Assembly: GCA_038400315.1 (NCBI GenBank)
Contig: CP151667.1
Location: 3,669,174 to 3,733,173 of the forward strand
From: Isosphaeraceae bacterium EP7
GTDB taxonomy: Bacteria > Planctomycetota > Planctomycetia > Isosphaerales > Isosphaeraceae
DNA: 64,000 nt
Direction: 5' to 3'
Made by a program: the position numbers and the translations under genes. The notes below the pieces were generated by a model. It worked only from the letters and a program-made list of their open reading frames with translations, did no database searches and was not told the DNA's origin. Of the stretch, positions 51,862-60,783 are shown piece by piece. Positions within the stretch are counted from its first letter, which is position 1. Each line of letters begins with the position of its first letter.

Positions 51862-53751
51862 TTACTTGCGGTTGTTGGCCGGCGCGGCGCCGACGGCGGG
51901 GGCCGGCTCGGCGGCGGGGCCGGTGCCTCCGGAGGCGTCGTTGGCCATGACGCGGGTGTAGGCGTTGTGCTCGATCTCGGCGCCGTCGAGATCCCTGTGG
52001 GTGATCTGGACGCGGCAGACGGCCTGGCCGGGCTTCACCGCCTTGACCTCGATGACCAGGATCTTGCCGGTGCCCGAGGCCGACGACGGGAGGTCATTGA
52101 TGAGCGGGAACTTGACCAGGGTCTGGTCGCCGTCGGCCGGGGCATTCTGAGCCGGCTCGTCGGTGCCCGAGACGGTGGCGCTCTCGACCTTGAGGTTGCC
52201 GGAGACGATGGCGTTGACCCGGACCTCGGTGGCGTCCTTCGAGCCGTGGTTGTTCATCTCGATGACGAAGAGGGTGGTCTCGCCGACGTCGAGGACCTTG
52301 TGCTTGCCGGCGACCTTGAAGTCGACATCGGCGATGCCGGTGACGTCGGTGGTGCAGAGGTTGCTGACCCGGGCCAGTCCCTGCGCCAGGGCCTCGGCGG
52401 CGAAGCTGTAGGCGCCCACGCCGCCGAGCTTGACCTGGTAGGTGAAGGTGCGGCTGGCGTTGGGCTCCAGGAGGTCGACGGCCCAGGTGATCCGGCGGTT
52501 GGCCTTGTCGTACTTGCCTCCGTCGCTGGGCTGCGAGGCGAGCAGGGTTCCCGGGGGGATGGCGACCCAGGCCTGGGTGGCCCTGGCCTCGGCGGTCCCG
52601 CTGTTCTGAAGGGTGATGGTGTAGTTGCCCAGGGTGTCGGTGGGCCGCTTCTGGGGCCCGACGATCTTGAGCTCGAGCTTGGGGGCGACGACGTTGACGG
52701 TGCGCTGGACGTTGCTGTTGTCGGCATTGGAGACGACGTCGGGGCTGGTGGCGCTGACGATGCAGGCCTGCTCGCCGCCGAGCGTGGTGTCGACGGAGAA
52801 CTCATCCAGCGAGACGGTGCCGTTGGGCTCGATCCGTGTGATGGTCTGGTGGAAGTCGCGGCCGAGGGTGGTGTGATTCAGGCCTTGCCCGAGCTTGACG
52901 GTGACCACGATGTTGGTGGCCGGGCCGGTGCCGGGGTTGGAGACGTTGATCTTGAACCGGGCCGGTTTCCCCTTGAGCACCCTGGCGGTCAGGGCCTGGG
53001 GCTCGACCTTGAGCAGGGGCTCCTGGATCTGGGTGCGCGACTTGCCGCCGGTCTTCATGGAGACGGTGGCGGAGTGCTCGAAGGAGGCGACCTTGATGGC
53101 CTTGACCTTCACGTCGATGGTCCGCTCGCCGCCGGCGGGCAGGGTGCCCAGGCTCCAGGCCAGGGTCGGTGCGGGGCTGGCCGGCGGGGGGGTGCTCTCG
53201 AGGAACTCGAGCGCCTCGGGGAAGGTATCCCGGACGACGACGTCGAAGGCGTCGGTGGTGCCCGAGTTCTTCACGACGATCTGGAGCGTCGACGGCTTGT
53301 TGAGGTTCATCACCTTGGGGGCGCGAACATCGACGGTGACCGAGACGGCCTGGGGGCCGACGGAGAGCTTGTCGCCCGGCAGGATGTAGCTCTCGCCGAT
53401 CCCGCCGGCTGGGGCGCCCGCGGCCGGTGCTGCGGCCGGTGCCGGGGGGGCCTGAGCGGGGACCGTCTGGGTGTCGAGCTTGTCCGCCTCGGCACCGGCC
53501 CCCGCGGGTGGGCTCTGGGGCCGCGCGGGGGTGTTGAACTCGTCGGCGGCCGGCGTGGTGGGGGCCGGCAAGTCGGCGGGCTCGCCCTGGGGCAGCTCGA
53601 TCGGGGGAGCGCCGGCCGGTGGGGCGGGCTGAGGCTGGGGCTGTAGCTCGAACTGGGGCTCGGGCTTCTGGGACGCGGGAGCAGCCAGGGGGGTGGCGGC
53701 GAGCGTGGCCAGGGCCACCAGCCAGGAGGCGGCGATGAGTCGTCGGCCCAT
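51862..53751 (-). CDS. Exported DUF11-repeat surface protein
   Basis: A 629-residue exported protein. The signal peptide (MGRRLIAASWLVALATLAATPLAAPAS) is followed by a Pro/Ala/Gln-rich linker (residues 30-130). Then come about four DUF11-like beta-sandwich domains (for example NLNKPSTLQIVVKNSGTTDAFDVVVRDTFPEALEFLESTPP; KPARFKINVSNPGTGPATNIVVTVKLG; LGNYTITLQNSGTAEARATQAWVAIPPGT; FVIEMNNHGSKDATEVRVNAIVSGNL). Likely cell-surface or outer-membrane associated. The ATG is at 53751; earlier in-frame starts give Arg/Pro filler. It lies downstream of miaA on the same strand. Confidence 0.9.
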   Translation of the reverse strand: MGRRLIAASWLVALATLAATPLAAPASQKPEPQFELQPQPQPAPPAGAPPIELPQGEPADLPAPTTPAADEFNTPARPQSPPAGAGAEADKLDTQTVPAQAPPAPAAAPAAGAPAGGIGESYILPGDKLSVGPQAVSVTVDVRAPKVMNLNKPSTLQIVVKNSGTTDAFDVVVRDTFPEALEFLESTPPPASPAPTLAWSLGTLPAGGERTIDVKVKAIKVASFEHSATVSMKTGGKSRTQIQEPLLKVEPQALTARVLKGKPARFKINVSNPGTGPATNIVVTVKLGQGLNHTTLGRDFHQTITRIEPNGTVSLDEFSVDTTLGGEQACIVSATSPDVVSNADNSNVQRTVNVVAPKLELKIVGPQKRPTDTLGNYTITLQNSGTAEARATQAWVAIPPGTLLASQPSDGGKYDKANRRITWAVDLLEPNASRTFTYQVKLGGVGAYSFAAEALAQGLARVSNLCTTDVTGIADVDFKVAGKHKVLDVGETTLFVIEMNNHGSKDATEVRVNAIVSGNLKVESATVSGTDEPAQNAPADGDQTLVKFPLINDLPSSASGTGKILVIEVKAVKPGQAVCRVQITHRDLDGAEIEHNAYTRVMANDASGGTGPAAEPAPAVGAAPANNRK

Positions 53752-53848
53752 GGGGGCGGCCCTTTCCCTCGGGTGCGGCCCCACGCTTCCATGCGTCGGG
53801 CATCTCGATAACCGGCTGAAATATCCGAATCGGCCGGATTGGGGAAGG

Positions 53849-54823
53849 TCAATCCGGGGGACGTCGGGCGTCGACCTCGGCGGCGATGGACCGGGCGAGG
53901 GCCTCGGGCGTCTCGTCGCCGACGGGTCGGAACCGGACCTCGGAGAGCCCCCGGAACCAGGTCTCCTGGCGCTTGGCGAACTGGCGGGTGCGGGCCTGCG
54001 TGCGGAAGACCGCCTCGGCCAGAGTGCAACGACCGGCGAGCAATTCGATGACCTCGCGGTAGCCGACCCCCTGGGAGGGCACGAGCCCGAGCGGCCTGGT
54101 GGCGTCGAGCAGGCCGCGGACCTCCTCGACAAGCCCGGCCTCGAACATCGACAGGACCCTGGCGTCGATCCGCGCATGCATCTGCGGCCGAGGCCGCCAG
54201 AGCGCGATCGCGTTCACCCAGGGGGGCGCGGGCTTGTCGTGCTCGGCGTGGTGGCTGCCCAGCGTCCGGCCGGTGAGGGCCAGCACCTCGAGGGCCCGGA
54301 TCACGCGGCGGCGGTCGCCGATGGGTAGCCGGCCCGCGGTCTCGGGGTCGACGGCGGCGAGCCTGGCGTGCAGGTGGGCATTGCCCCGCTCGTCGGCCTC
54401 GGCCTCCATCGCCCCTCGGATCGCCTCGTCTGCCCCCGGCCCTTCGAACAGGCCACGAAGCAGGGTCTTGAGATAGAGCGGGGTGCCGCCGACGAAGAGC
54501 GTACGCCTGCCTCGGCCCTCGATGGCGGAGGCGGCCCGCGCGGCCATCTCGCGGTAGCCGGCGACGCTGGTCGAGTCCCAGGGGTCGAGGACGTCGATGA
54601 GGTGGTGGGGGATCTCGGCCCGCTCGGCCGCGGTCGGCTTGGCGGTGCCGATGTCCATGCCCCGATAGAGCGTCATCGAGTCGAGCGCAACGATCTCGGC
54701 GTCCAGCAGGCGGGCCAGGGCGAGCGCCACGTCGGTCTTGCCCGAGGCGGTGGCCCCGGTGAGGAAGACCGACCTGTGGAACAAGGCTGCGGTTTCGTGC
54801 GATTCCATGGGGGCATCTGTCAT
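53849..54823 (-). CDS. miaA: tRNA dimethylallyltransferase
   Basis: A 324-residue MiaA, which prenylates A37 of tRNAs reading UNN codons. P-loop GATASGKTDVALALARLL, then EIVALDSMTLYRGMDIGTAKP. The substrate motif usually reads DS-x-Q-x-Y; here the Gln is Thr (DSMTLYRGMD), the rest agreeing. Later motifs: FVGGTPLYLKTLLRGLFEGP, GDRRRVIRALEV, GVGYREVIELLAG, RTRQFAKRQETWFR. Complete and of normal length. Confidence 0.95.
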   Translation of the reverse strand: MTDAPMESHETAALFHRSVFLTGATASGKTDVALALARLLDAEIVALDSMTLYRGMDIGTAKPTAAERAEIPHHLIDVLDPWDSTSVAGYREMAARAASAIEGRGRRTLFVGGTPLYLKTLLRGLFEGPGADEAIRGAMEAEADERGNAHLHARLAAVDPETAGRLPIGDRRRVIRALEVLALTGRTLGSHHAEHDKPAPPWVNAIALWRPRPQMHARIDARVLSMFEAGLVEEVRGLLDATRPLGLVPSQGVGYREVIELLAGRCTLAEAVFRTQARTRQFAKRQETWFRGLSEVRFRPVGDETPEALARSIAAEVDARRPPD

Positions 54824-55022
54824 TCAGGGCGACGTGGCCTGTTCGGTTTCCGTTGGAAGATTGAGGCGGGCGACCTGGTCAGATCAAGCGGGAATGGCGC
54901 AGCAATTGCGATCTGGGCAACCCTATTGAAACGGATGAGGGTCGGGGCCGGATGACGCCCTCATCAAACGCGACAGGGCTAGGACTCCGGGCGACACATC
55001 CCCGAGGCTTGGTGAGCGACCC

Positions 55023-55217
55023 ATGAATACGCAAGCCACCCAGAAGCACGAGATCAGCGAGGCCGACCTGATCGCCGTCCGCGAATTCCTCGCCGGCGAG
55101 CGAGACGAACTGCCGATGATGGGCAGCTCGAGGTCGGGCTCGAACCCCGATCATACCCCGGTCATCTCTCGAGGGATCCCCAGGGCCCGCCTTCGGGCGA
55201 CCGCGCAGGAAGTCTGA
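55023..55217 (+). CDS. Small hypothetical protein
   Basis: A 64-residue open frame from ATG 55023 (MNTQATQKHEISEADLIAVREFLAGERDELPMMGS). The first half is an acidic amphipathic helix, and the second half is Arg/Ser-rich. No recognised family. The start is placed by context; the frame could be spurious. Confidence 0.4.
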   Translation: MNTQATQKHEISEADLIAVREFLAGERDELPMMGSSRSGSNPDHTPVISRGIPRARLRATAQEV

Positions 55218-55805
55218 CACCCGCGAAAGTCGGCCGTCAAGGGCGCTCAATTACGAGTGGTCGAACGTGCGGATTCTGGCCTTCCCGTTGAGGAAGCCGG
55301 TCTCGACGAAAGAGATGCGCGGATTGTCACTGACCGACTCGACGTCTCATCGGACCATGCCCGATGAGACGCCGGAGTCAGGGCGGCATGGGCTCGTCTG
55401 CCAGTTGCGCGAGGTTCTGGCAATTGAGGTTCGGGGTGGGAGCGCCGCTGGTTTCCTCGGTTCGATCCGATTCCGTTCGACCGTTGTTCCCCAAGTCTTC
55501 GGAGTTCTGTCAGCCAGCGTTCCATGGTCGCTGAAGACCAGGCGGCGATCCGCGGTCCTCGTGCTCTCGACGATGTCCAGGTTTGCGAAGCGAGAGGGAC
55601 CTCGGCGAGCTCTCATGGTCATGAGGTCGCCGGGAGCCGGAGGAAACTATGGGACGACGGTCGAGACTGGTAGTCTCTCCGTGTGCCATTGTCCTGATCC
55701 CGAACAACCCGCGCATCTTCGAGGAACCCCGGTCGAAACGACCTGAGGAGCCCGCGCACGATCGCGGAATTCGGCATCACTCTCAAGCAATCAGGGGCCT
55801 TGATC
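55218..55805. other. Intergenic region without confident gene
   Basis: 588 bases. Overlapping open frames on both strands (for example 55267-55746 plus) lack motifs and have mixed codon character; the region is lower in GC than its neighbours. An AGGGG Shine-Dalgarno for the downstream gene lies at 55792. Nothing else recognised. Confidence 0.5.
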
Positions 55806-56882
55806 GTGAAGCATCGTCCGACCTTCGCCGCATTCGCCTTCGTCCTCGGGCTTGCGGTGCCGAGCCTTGCAGCGGAAAACGCCGGACCCGTGCGGATGGG
55901 GTGCGGCCTGATGACGTTCGATACGGTTCCCGGCTGGGGCCTTAGTCCGGACGGGAAATCCGCGATCGGGCCGTGTCATGGAAGTGTCGTCGTCGACAAG
56001 GACGGCAACATCTACACGAGCGCCCACGCCGGGGTCTTCGTCTTCTCCCCCGCGGGCAAGGTGATCCGCAGCTTCCTCGGCGACAAATACTCCGACATCC
56101 ACGACATGAAGATCCGCGACGAAGCGGGTGGCGAGTTCATCTACGGCGCCCGCAACGCCGCCGCCGAAGGGCTCAAGTTCAACGCCCAGACCGGCGAGAT
56201 CGCCCTGAAGCTGCCGTTCCCCGAGGAATCCGGTCTGAAGCTGAAGGCATTCAGCCCCACGGCGATCACCGTCGCCCCGAACGGCGAGATCTACCTGTCG
56301 GACGGATATGCGAGTAACCACATCTTCAAGTTCGATAAGTCCGGCAAATATCTGTCGCACTTCGGCACCAAGGGGAACGGACTCAAGGAATTCAACACCG
56401 CCCACGGCATGACGCTCGACACTCGCTACGAGCCGCCCCGTCTGCTGATCTGCGACCGCAACCACCAACCCAAGGGCCGCCTCCTGCACTACAGCCTGGA
56501 AGGTGAGTTCATCGACGAGGTGGTCACCGGCCTGGGCATGCCGACCTCCGCCGTGGTGCAGGGCGACTTCGTCTCGGTGCCCGACCTGCACGGGCGGCTG
56601 GTCATCCTGGACAAGACCAACACGATCATCGCGGTGCTCGGCAACAACCCCGATCCCGCGACGGGCAGGAACTACAACGTGCCGCAGGAGAAGTGGGTCG
56701 AGGGCGTTTTCAGCGGCACGCACGGCTCATCCTGGGACAAGGACGGCAACCTGTACGTCCAGGACTGGAACGTCTCCGGACGCATCATGAAGTTGGTGCG
56801 TGTCGATGAGCGTAAGGTGACCGCCACGAGCAAGGAATCGCGCCGGCACAGCGTCGTCGGCCGCCTTCCGGCGGCCCCTTGA
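55806..56882 (+). CDS. Exported NHL-type beta-propeller protein
   Basis: A 358-residue protein from GTG 55806, reading MKHRPTFAAFAFVLGLAVPSLAAENA, with a Sec signal. About six propeller blades are visible (CHGSVVVDKDGNIYTSAHAGVFVFSPAGKVIRSF; SPTAITVAPNGEIYLSDGYASNHIFKFDKSGKYLSHFG; GSSWDKDGNLYVQDWNVSGRIMKLVRV). The family resembles peptidylglycine alpha-amidating lyase-like NHL proteins, but no metal or active-site set can be assigned. A TTG at 55800 is an alternative start. Function unknown. Confidence 0.85.
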   Translation: MKHRPTFAAFAFVLGLAVPSLAAENAGPVRMGCGLMTFDTVPGWGLSPDGKSAIGPCHGSVVVDKDGNIYTSAHAGVFVFSPAGKVIRSFLGDKYSDIHDMKIRDEAGGEFIYGARNAAAEGLKFNAQTGEIALKLPFPEESGLKLKAFSPTAITVAPNGEIYLSDGYASNHIFKFDKSGKYLSHFGTKGNGLKEFNTAHGMTLDTRYEPPRLLICDRNHQPKGRLLHYSLEGEFIDEVVTGLGMPTSAVVQGDFVSVPDLHGRLVILDKTNTIIAVLGNNPDPATGRNYNVPQEKWVEGVFSGTHGSSWDKDGNLYVQDWNVSGRIMKLVRVDERKVTATSKESRRHSVVGRLPAAP

Positions 56883-56912
56883 TCGAGGGCCGGGCGGTCG
56901 AGGGGCCGGGGG

Positions 56913-58376
56913 TTACATCTCCCAGATCCGCCGGCCGCCCAGATACATGCTGATGAAGCCGTCCTCGCTCACCTTGAGGACGGGTCCGTGGAATGAGGTG
57001 CCCAGCGAGGCCAGGGTCCGGGCGCCTTCCACGGCCCTGGCGATCTTGAGGGTCTCGGGGGACATGCGGAGGATGGCACCGAAGGTGATCAGGTGACCTT
57101 CGGTGTCGACGACCACGGCCCCGTCGATGCTAGCGATGCATTCCAGCACGGTGGGGTCGACCTCGGCGATGGTCTGGCCACGGACGACGTGGTGGAGCAC
57201 CTGCTTGGCCAGGCGCGGGGAGAGGTTGTCGGGGTCGGCCGGGTCGTCGGCAATCCGATCCTCGAGGATCCGGTCGCTGGGGGCGATCAACTCGGGGACC
57301 GATCGGGCGGGGTCTCGCAGGACGACGAACATGGCGCCGGTGCGGGCCTCGGCCAGATTCAGGGCGGCGTGGAAGATGATCGAGGCGAGATCCTTCGGGG
57401 TCGAATTGCCGACGGCCTCGCACCAGGCACCGAAGCGAGCGGGGAGGTCCATCAGCCTCCATCTCGCGTCGCTGAAGGAGAAGGCGAGCGTCCCTGAGGA
57501 GAAGACCTTGATCTCCTGCGAGGGGGTCAGCACGACGCAGAGGTTGCCGCCGGCCAGGGTCGCCTTGGCGTGCGCCTGGTAGGCCCGCGGGCAGGGGGCC
57601 GGCAATTCCGCCGCCCCGAAGGCGCGGTCGGCCCATCGCCTCACGTCGATGGTGCGCTCCAGCTCCCCTTGCAGGTCGACGAGGAAGACGGTGTTGACGC
57701 CGTCGCAGAGGCGGTGGAACCCCTTGATGGCGGTCAGCCGGGCATTGAAGCGGGGGGCGCCGTCGTAGTTGATCCAGCCTGGGAAGGCGGGGTCGCCGTG
57801 GGTGCCCATCAGCAGGACCCCGCTGGAAACCCGGCGGTTCTCGTAGGTGGAGAGGGCCGCGACCCGCATGGCCTCCAGCGCCGAGGCGAGCCGCGTGGGC
57901 TCGCGGCAGCCGAGGTAGTCGGCCAGAATCATGTCTTCGACGGCGAAATGGAACAGGTCGAACTGGTCGACCCCGACCGGCTCGGTGAGGCTGCGGAACC
58001 GGAGGTCGAGCAGCCTCACGATCGACTTGAGTAGACTCCGCTCGCTGGGCAGGAAGGGATTTGGGCTGCCCGGTAAGAGGAAGTAGCGGGTCCGCAGCCA
58101 CTCGATCTCGACCCCGATGCCGTCGGGGTCGTCGGCGAACCGGAAATGGCCCTGGCCGGGCTCGTCGTCGACGAGAATGAAGCTGCGGTCGCCGCCGAGG
58201 TCGAGCGTGGAGTCGGGGAAGAAGTGCTCCAGGGCCCGGCGGAGGAGCGTCTGGTAGAGGCCGACGACTTTGGACATCGTGCGCTCGGGGTGGATGTTCG
58301 CGTCCGAGTCCATCATCCAGAGCAGCTCCCGGGAGATCGGCACGCATAGAAACCGGCGGCCCGCGTGTCCCCGCAT
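56913..58376 (-). CDS. Protein with degenerate diadenylate-cyclase (DAC) domain
   Basis: About 487 residues. The N-terminal 300 residues hold no domain I recognise. The C-terminal region contains VLECIASIDGAVVVDTEGHLITFGAILRM, then AVEGARTLASLGTSFHGPVLKVSEDGFISMY. This is the outline of a DisA-N/DAC domain: the DGA motif is intact, but the second catalytic motif (normally G-T-R-H-R-A-A-L-G) reads G-A-R-T-L-A-S-L-G. So the RHR set is R-T-L. c-di-AMP synthesis is doubtful; nucleotide sensing is possible. Start uncertain (58376, 58316 or 58277). Divergent from the second AI-2E gene. Confidence 0.7.
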   Translation of the reverse strand: MRGHAGRRFLCVPISRELLWMMDSDANIHPERTMSKVVGLYQTLLRRALEHFFPDSTLDLGGDRSFILVDDEPGQGHFRFADDPDGIGVEIEWLRTRYFLLPGSPNPFLPSERSLLKSIVRLLDLRFRSLTEPVGVDQFDLFHFAVEDMILADYLGCREPTRLASALEAMRVAALSTYENRRVSSGVLLMGTHGDPAFPGWINYDGAPRFNARLTAIKGFHRLCDGVNTVFLVDLQGELERTIDVRRWADRAFGAAELPAPCPRAYQAHAKATLAGGNLCVVLTPSQEIKVFSSGTLAFSFSDARWRLMDLPARFGAWCEAVGNSTPKDLASIIFHAALNLAEARTGAMFVVLRDPARSVPELIAPSDRILEDRIADDPADPDNLSPRLAKQVLHHVVRGQTIAEVDPTVLECIASIDGAVVVDTEGHLITFGAILRMSPETLKIARAVEGARTLASLGTSFHGPVLKVSEDGFISMYLGGRRIWEM

Positions 58377-58775
58377 CGGCCTGCGGTGCACCGGCAAGGC
58401 ATTGTATCGGCCGACCCGGGCCGAGCGGAGAGTGCGGGGCGGATAGAACCTTTTTCGGTGTCTTATCTCACAGTCTTGAAAAGGCTTGTGTCTTTTTGTG
58501 CGGGCTGGGGCGCGGGCCCTGTCCTGCGTGAGGGCCAGCCGGCACGGGTTGATCGGCTCGCCGGGGTCGTTTCGAGTGTTCCCGCGGATGCTCAATTTGA
58601 CGAGACGGGGGATGCGAGGTGCTCGCCGGGCCTGATTTGTGCAAGGGAAAGACTCAGCCCGATCGACCGCGGTCGATCGGGCGTCGGAACGCGCCCCCCG
58701 AGCCTTGCCGGCGGGCGGCTCCCTCCCCGTCCATCACCACAGTCGAGCCCGGTCGCTCGCCCCGTCGAGGAACTC
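58377..58775. other. Intergenic region between divergent genes
   Basis: 399 bases. It contains a perfect 24-bp palindrome (58658-58681) 94 bases upstream of the AI-2E start. Promoters for both divergent genes should lie here. No gene is recognised. Confidence 0.5.
58658..58681. promoter_or_regulatory. Perfect 24-bp palindrome, candidate operator
   Basis: CCCGATCGACCG is followed without spacer by its exact complement, giving a 12+12 palindrome rich in GATCG. It is about 94 bases upstream of the second AI-2E gene, in the divergent promoter region with the DAC-like gene. A dimeric regulator could bind; as RNA it would form a hairpin with no loop. Confidence 0.55.
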
Positions 58776-60686
58776 ATGGCCTCATCGAAGAACGCATCAT
58801 CGCTGTCGGATCCGTACAAGCTGCCCATGCTGATCTTCGCCATCATCGCGTTCATGTACTTCTCGGCGGAGGTGCTCAAGCCGCTGGCCTTGTCGGTGTT
58901 GCTCAGCTTCGCGCTGGCGCCCGCCGTCAAGTTCCTCGAGCGTCGGCGGTTCAACCGGGTGTTTGCGGTGGTCCTCGTCGGGACGCTGACGCTGGTCTCG
59001 CTTGGTGGCATCGGCTACGTGGTCGGCCAGCAGCTCACCTCGCTGGCGGACAAGCTGCCCGATTACCAGGACAACATCGAGGCGAAGCTCAGTGGAGTGC
59101 TCCACCCGGGCCAACAGTCGTCGCTGGACAAGGTGACGAGCCTCGCCAATCGTGTCACGGCCAAGATGGAGGGGGCGCCCACCACGTCGGCGGCCCCGGC
59201 CACGGTGGCGGCCACCGCCGCCGCGGAGGGGGCCGAGCCCGAGGCTCAGACCCCACAGGCGATCCAGAAGGTGCAGGTCGTCTCCTCACCCTCGTTCCAG
59301 GAGCGGTTGCGCGAGGCGATCGGGCCTTATCTGGAGTTCCTGGGCGTCGGCAGTTTTGTGCTCATCCTGGTCCTCTTCATGCTCATCGGTCGCGACGACC
59401 TGGGCGACCGGATCATCCAGCTCTTCGGCCACCGCCAGGTGACCCTGACGACGCGCACCAGCGAGGAGATCAGCCGCCGCATCACCCGGTATCTTGGCAC
59501 CTTCGCGCTGATGAACATCGGCTTCGGGTTGGTTATTGGCTTGGGCATGGCCGTTATCGGCGTGCCCTACGCGGTGCTCTGGGGCTGCCTGGCGGCATTG
59601 CTCCGGTTTATTCCCTACGTCGGGCCCGCCGTGGCGTTCGTACTGCCGCTCGTCTTCTCATTCGCCCACTTCCCGGGCTGGATGCAGCCGATCCTGGTGG
59701 TCGCCCTCTTCGGCGTCGTCGAGACGGCACTGAACAGCTTCCTGGAGCCGATCATCTACGGCAAGACGACCGGCGTCTCGGCCCTTGGCCTGCTAGTGGC
59801 GGCGATGTTCTGGACCTGGCTCTGGGGGACCTTGGGGCTCTTGCTGTCGACCCCGCTGACGGTCTGCCTGGCAGTGCTGGGCAAATACGTGCCCAGCCTC
59901 TCGTTCTTCGCCACGCTGCTGGGCGAGGAGGCGGAGCTTGAGCCCGACGTCCGGTTCTATCAGCGGCTGGTGGCGCTCGACCAGGAGGGGGCGATCGCAT
60001 TCATCGAGGAGGAGGCCAAGCGGGTGCCCCGCGCCGAGATCTTCGACTCCATCCTGGTCCCGACGCTCTCCAGGGCTGAGCGCGACGCAGCCCGTGATGA
60101 ACTCGACGAGAAGGAACTGGCCTTCGTCTGGCGGGTCGTCGGCGAGGTGCTCGACAGCCTGGAAGACACCCCCGAATTCAGCCTCGCCGCGGCGTCGGCC
60201 GCGGCGCCTGCCGACGGCAAGCCGGCCGAGCCGATCACCGTCTTGGGCCTGGCGGCGGAGGACACCGCCGACGCCCTGGTGCTGAGGATGCTGGCGCAAC
60301 TTGTCGCGCCCGCCGGTTTCACCCTGGAGTTGGAGGCCGACGTCGAGAGCCCGCTGGAGGTGGTCGAACGCGTCGCCGACCGCTCCCCCAGGCTGGTTGT
60401 CATCTCGCACCTGCCCCCGGTCGGCCTGTCACAGGCCCGCTATCTCGTCCGTCGGCTCCGCGCCAGGTTTGCCGACCTGCCGCTGCTCGTCGGCCGCTGG
60501 GGTGAGTTGGGCGGTTCGGCGACCGCCGCCGAACGCCTCGTCGGGGTCGGAGCGACGGCCGTCCTCTTCAGCCTTGCCGAGGCCCGCGACAAGATCATCG
60601 CGATGGGCAAGGGGGCGACCGCCACGCCTCCCGCAGAAGGCATGGGCGTCGGGCTGAGCCGCGAGCCGGCCAGGACGACCGCCTGA
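58776..60686 (+). CDS. AI-2E/PerM family transporter, second paralogue
   Basis: A 636-residue paralogue of the protein at 28625-30472, with the same order: membrane core of about eight helices (LKPLALSVLLSFALAPAVKFLERR; VPYAVLWGCLAALLRFIPYVGPAVAFVLPLVFSF), a periplasmic/cytoplasmic loop with an Ala/Glu-rich insert (residues 125-175), and a C-terminal alpha/beta domain (ITVLGLAAEDTADALVLRMLAQLVAPAGFTLELEADVESPLEVVERVADRSPRLVVISHLPPVGLSQARYLVRRL). Between 59780 and 59884 its DNA differs from the first copy at only two of 105 bases. Substrate unknown. Confidence 0.92.
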   Translation: MASSKNASSLSDPYKLPMLIFAIIAFMYFSAEVLKPLALSVLLSFALAPAVKFLERRRFNRVFAVVLVGTLTLVSLGGIGYVVGQQLTSLADKLPDYQDNIEAKLSGVLHPGQQSSLDKVTSLANRVTAKMEGAPTTSAAPATVAATAAAEGAEPEAQTPQAIQKVQVVSSPSFQERLREAIGPYLEFLGVGSFVLILVLFMLIGRDDLGDRIIQLFGHRQVTLTTRTSEEISRRITRYLGTFALMNIGFGLVIGLGMAVIGVPYAVLWGCLAALLRFIPYVGPAVAFVLPLVFSFAHFPGWMQPILVVALFGVVETALNSFLEPIIYGKTTGVSALGLLVAAMFWTWLWGTLGLLLSTPLTVCLAVLGKYVPSLSFFATLLGEEAELEPDVRFYQRLVALDQEGAIAFIEEEAKRVPRAEIFDSILVPTLSRAERDAARDELDEKELAFVWRVVGEVLDSLEDTPEFSLAAASAAAPADGKPAEPITVLGLAAEDTADALVLRMLAQLVAPAGFTLELEADVESPLEVVERVADRSPRLVVISHLPPVGLSQARYLVRRLRARFADLPLLVGRWGELGGSATAAERLVGVGATAVLFSLAEARDKIIAMGKGATATPPAEGMGVGLSREPARTTA

Positions 60687-60722
60687 ACGCTCCTCGCCCG
60701 GCGTCTGAGGTTGGATTGACAG

Positions 60723-60769
60723 GAACGATCGATCCCGAGAGCCCGTTGCGTGGCCGGGATCGATCGTTC
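60723..60769. terminator. 15-bp hairpin between convergent genes
   Basis: GAACGATCGATCCCG (60723-60737) pairs perfectly with 60755-60769 around a 17-nt loop, between the AI-2E stop and the opposing lipoprotein gene. It could terminate both. No U-run. Confidence 0.75.
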
Positions 60770-60783
60770 GCATGGAAGACGAA

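Noticed and set aside
55267-55746. 159-residue plus-strand open frame
   Set aside because: No motif, no SD, mixed codon character, and overlapping frames of equal quality on the other strand.
54500-55800. tRNA or small RNA genes in the lower-GC stretch
   Set aside because: No T-arm GTTCRANYC-type sequence with matching acceptor stems was found by eye.
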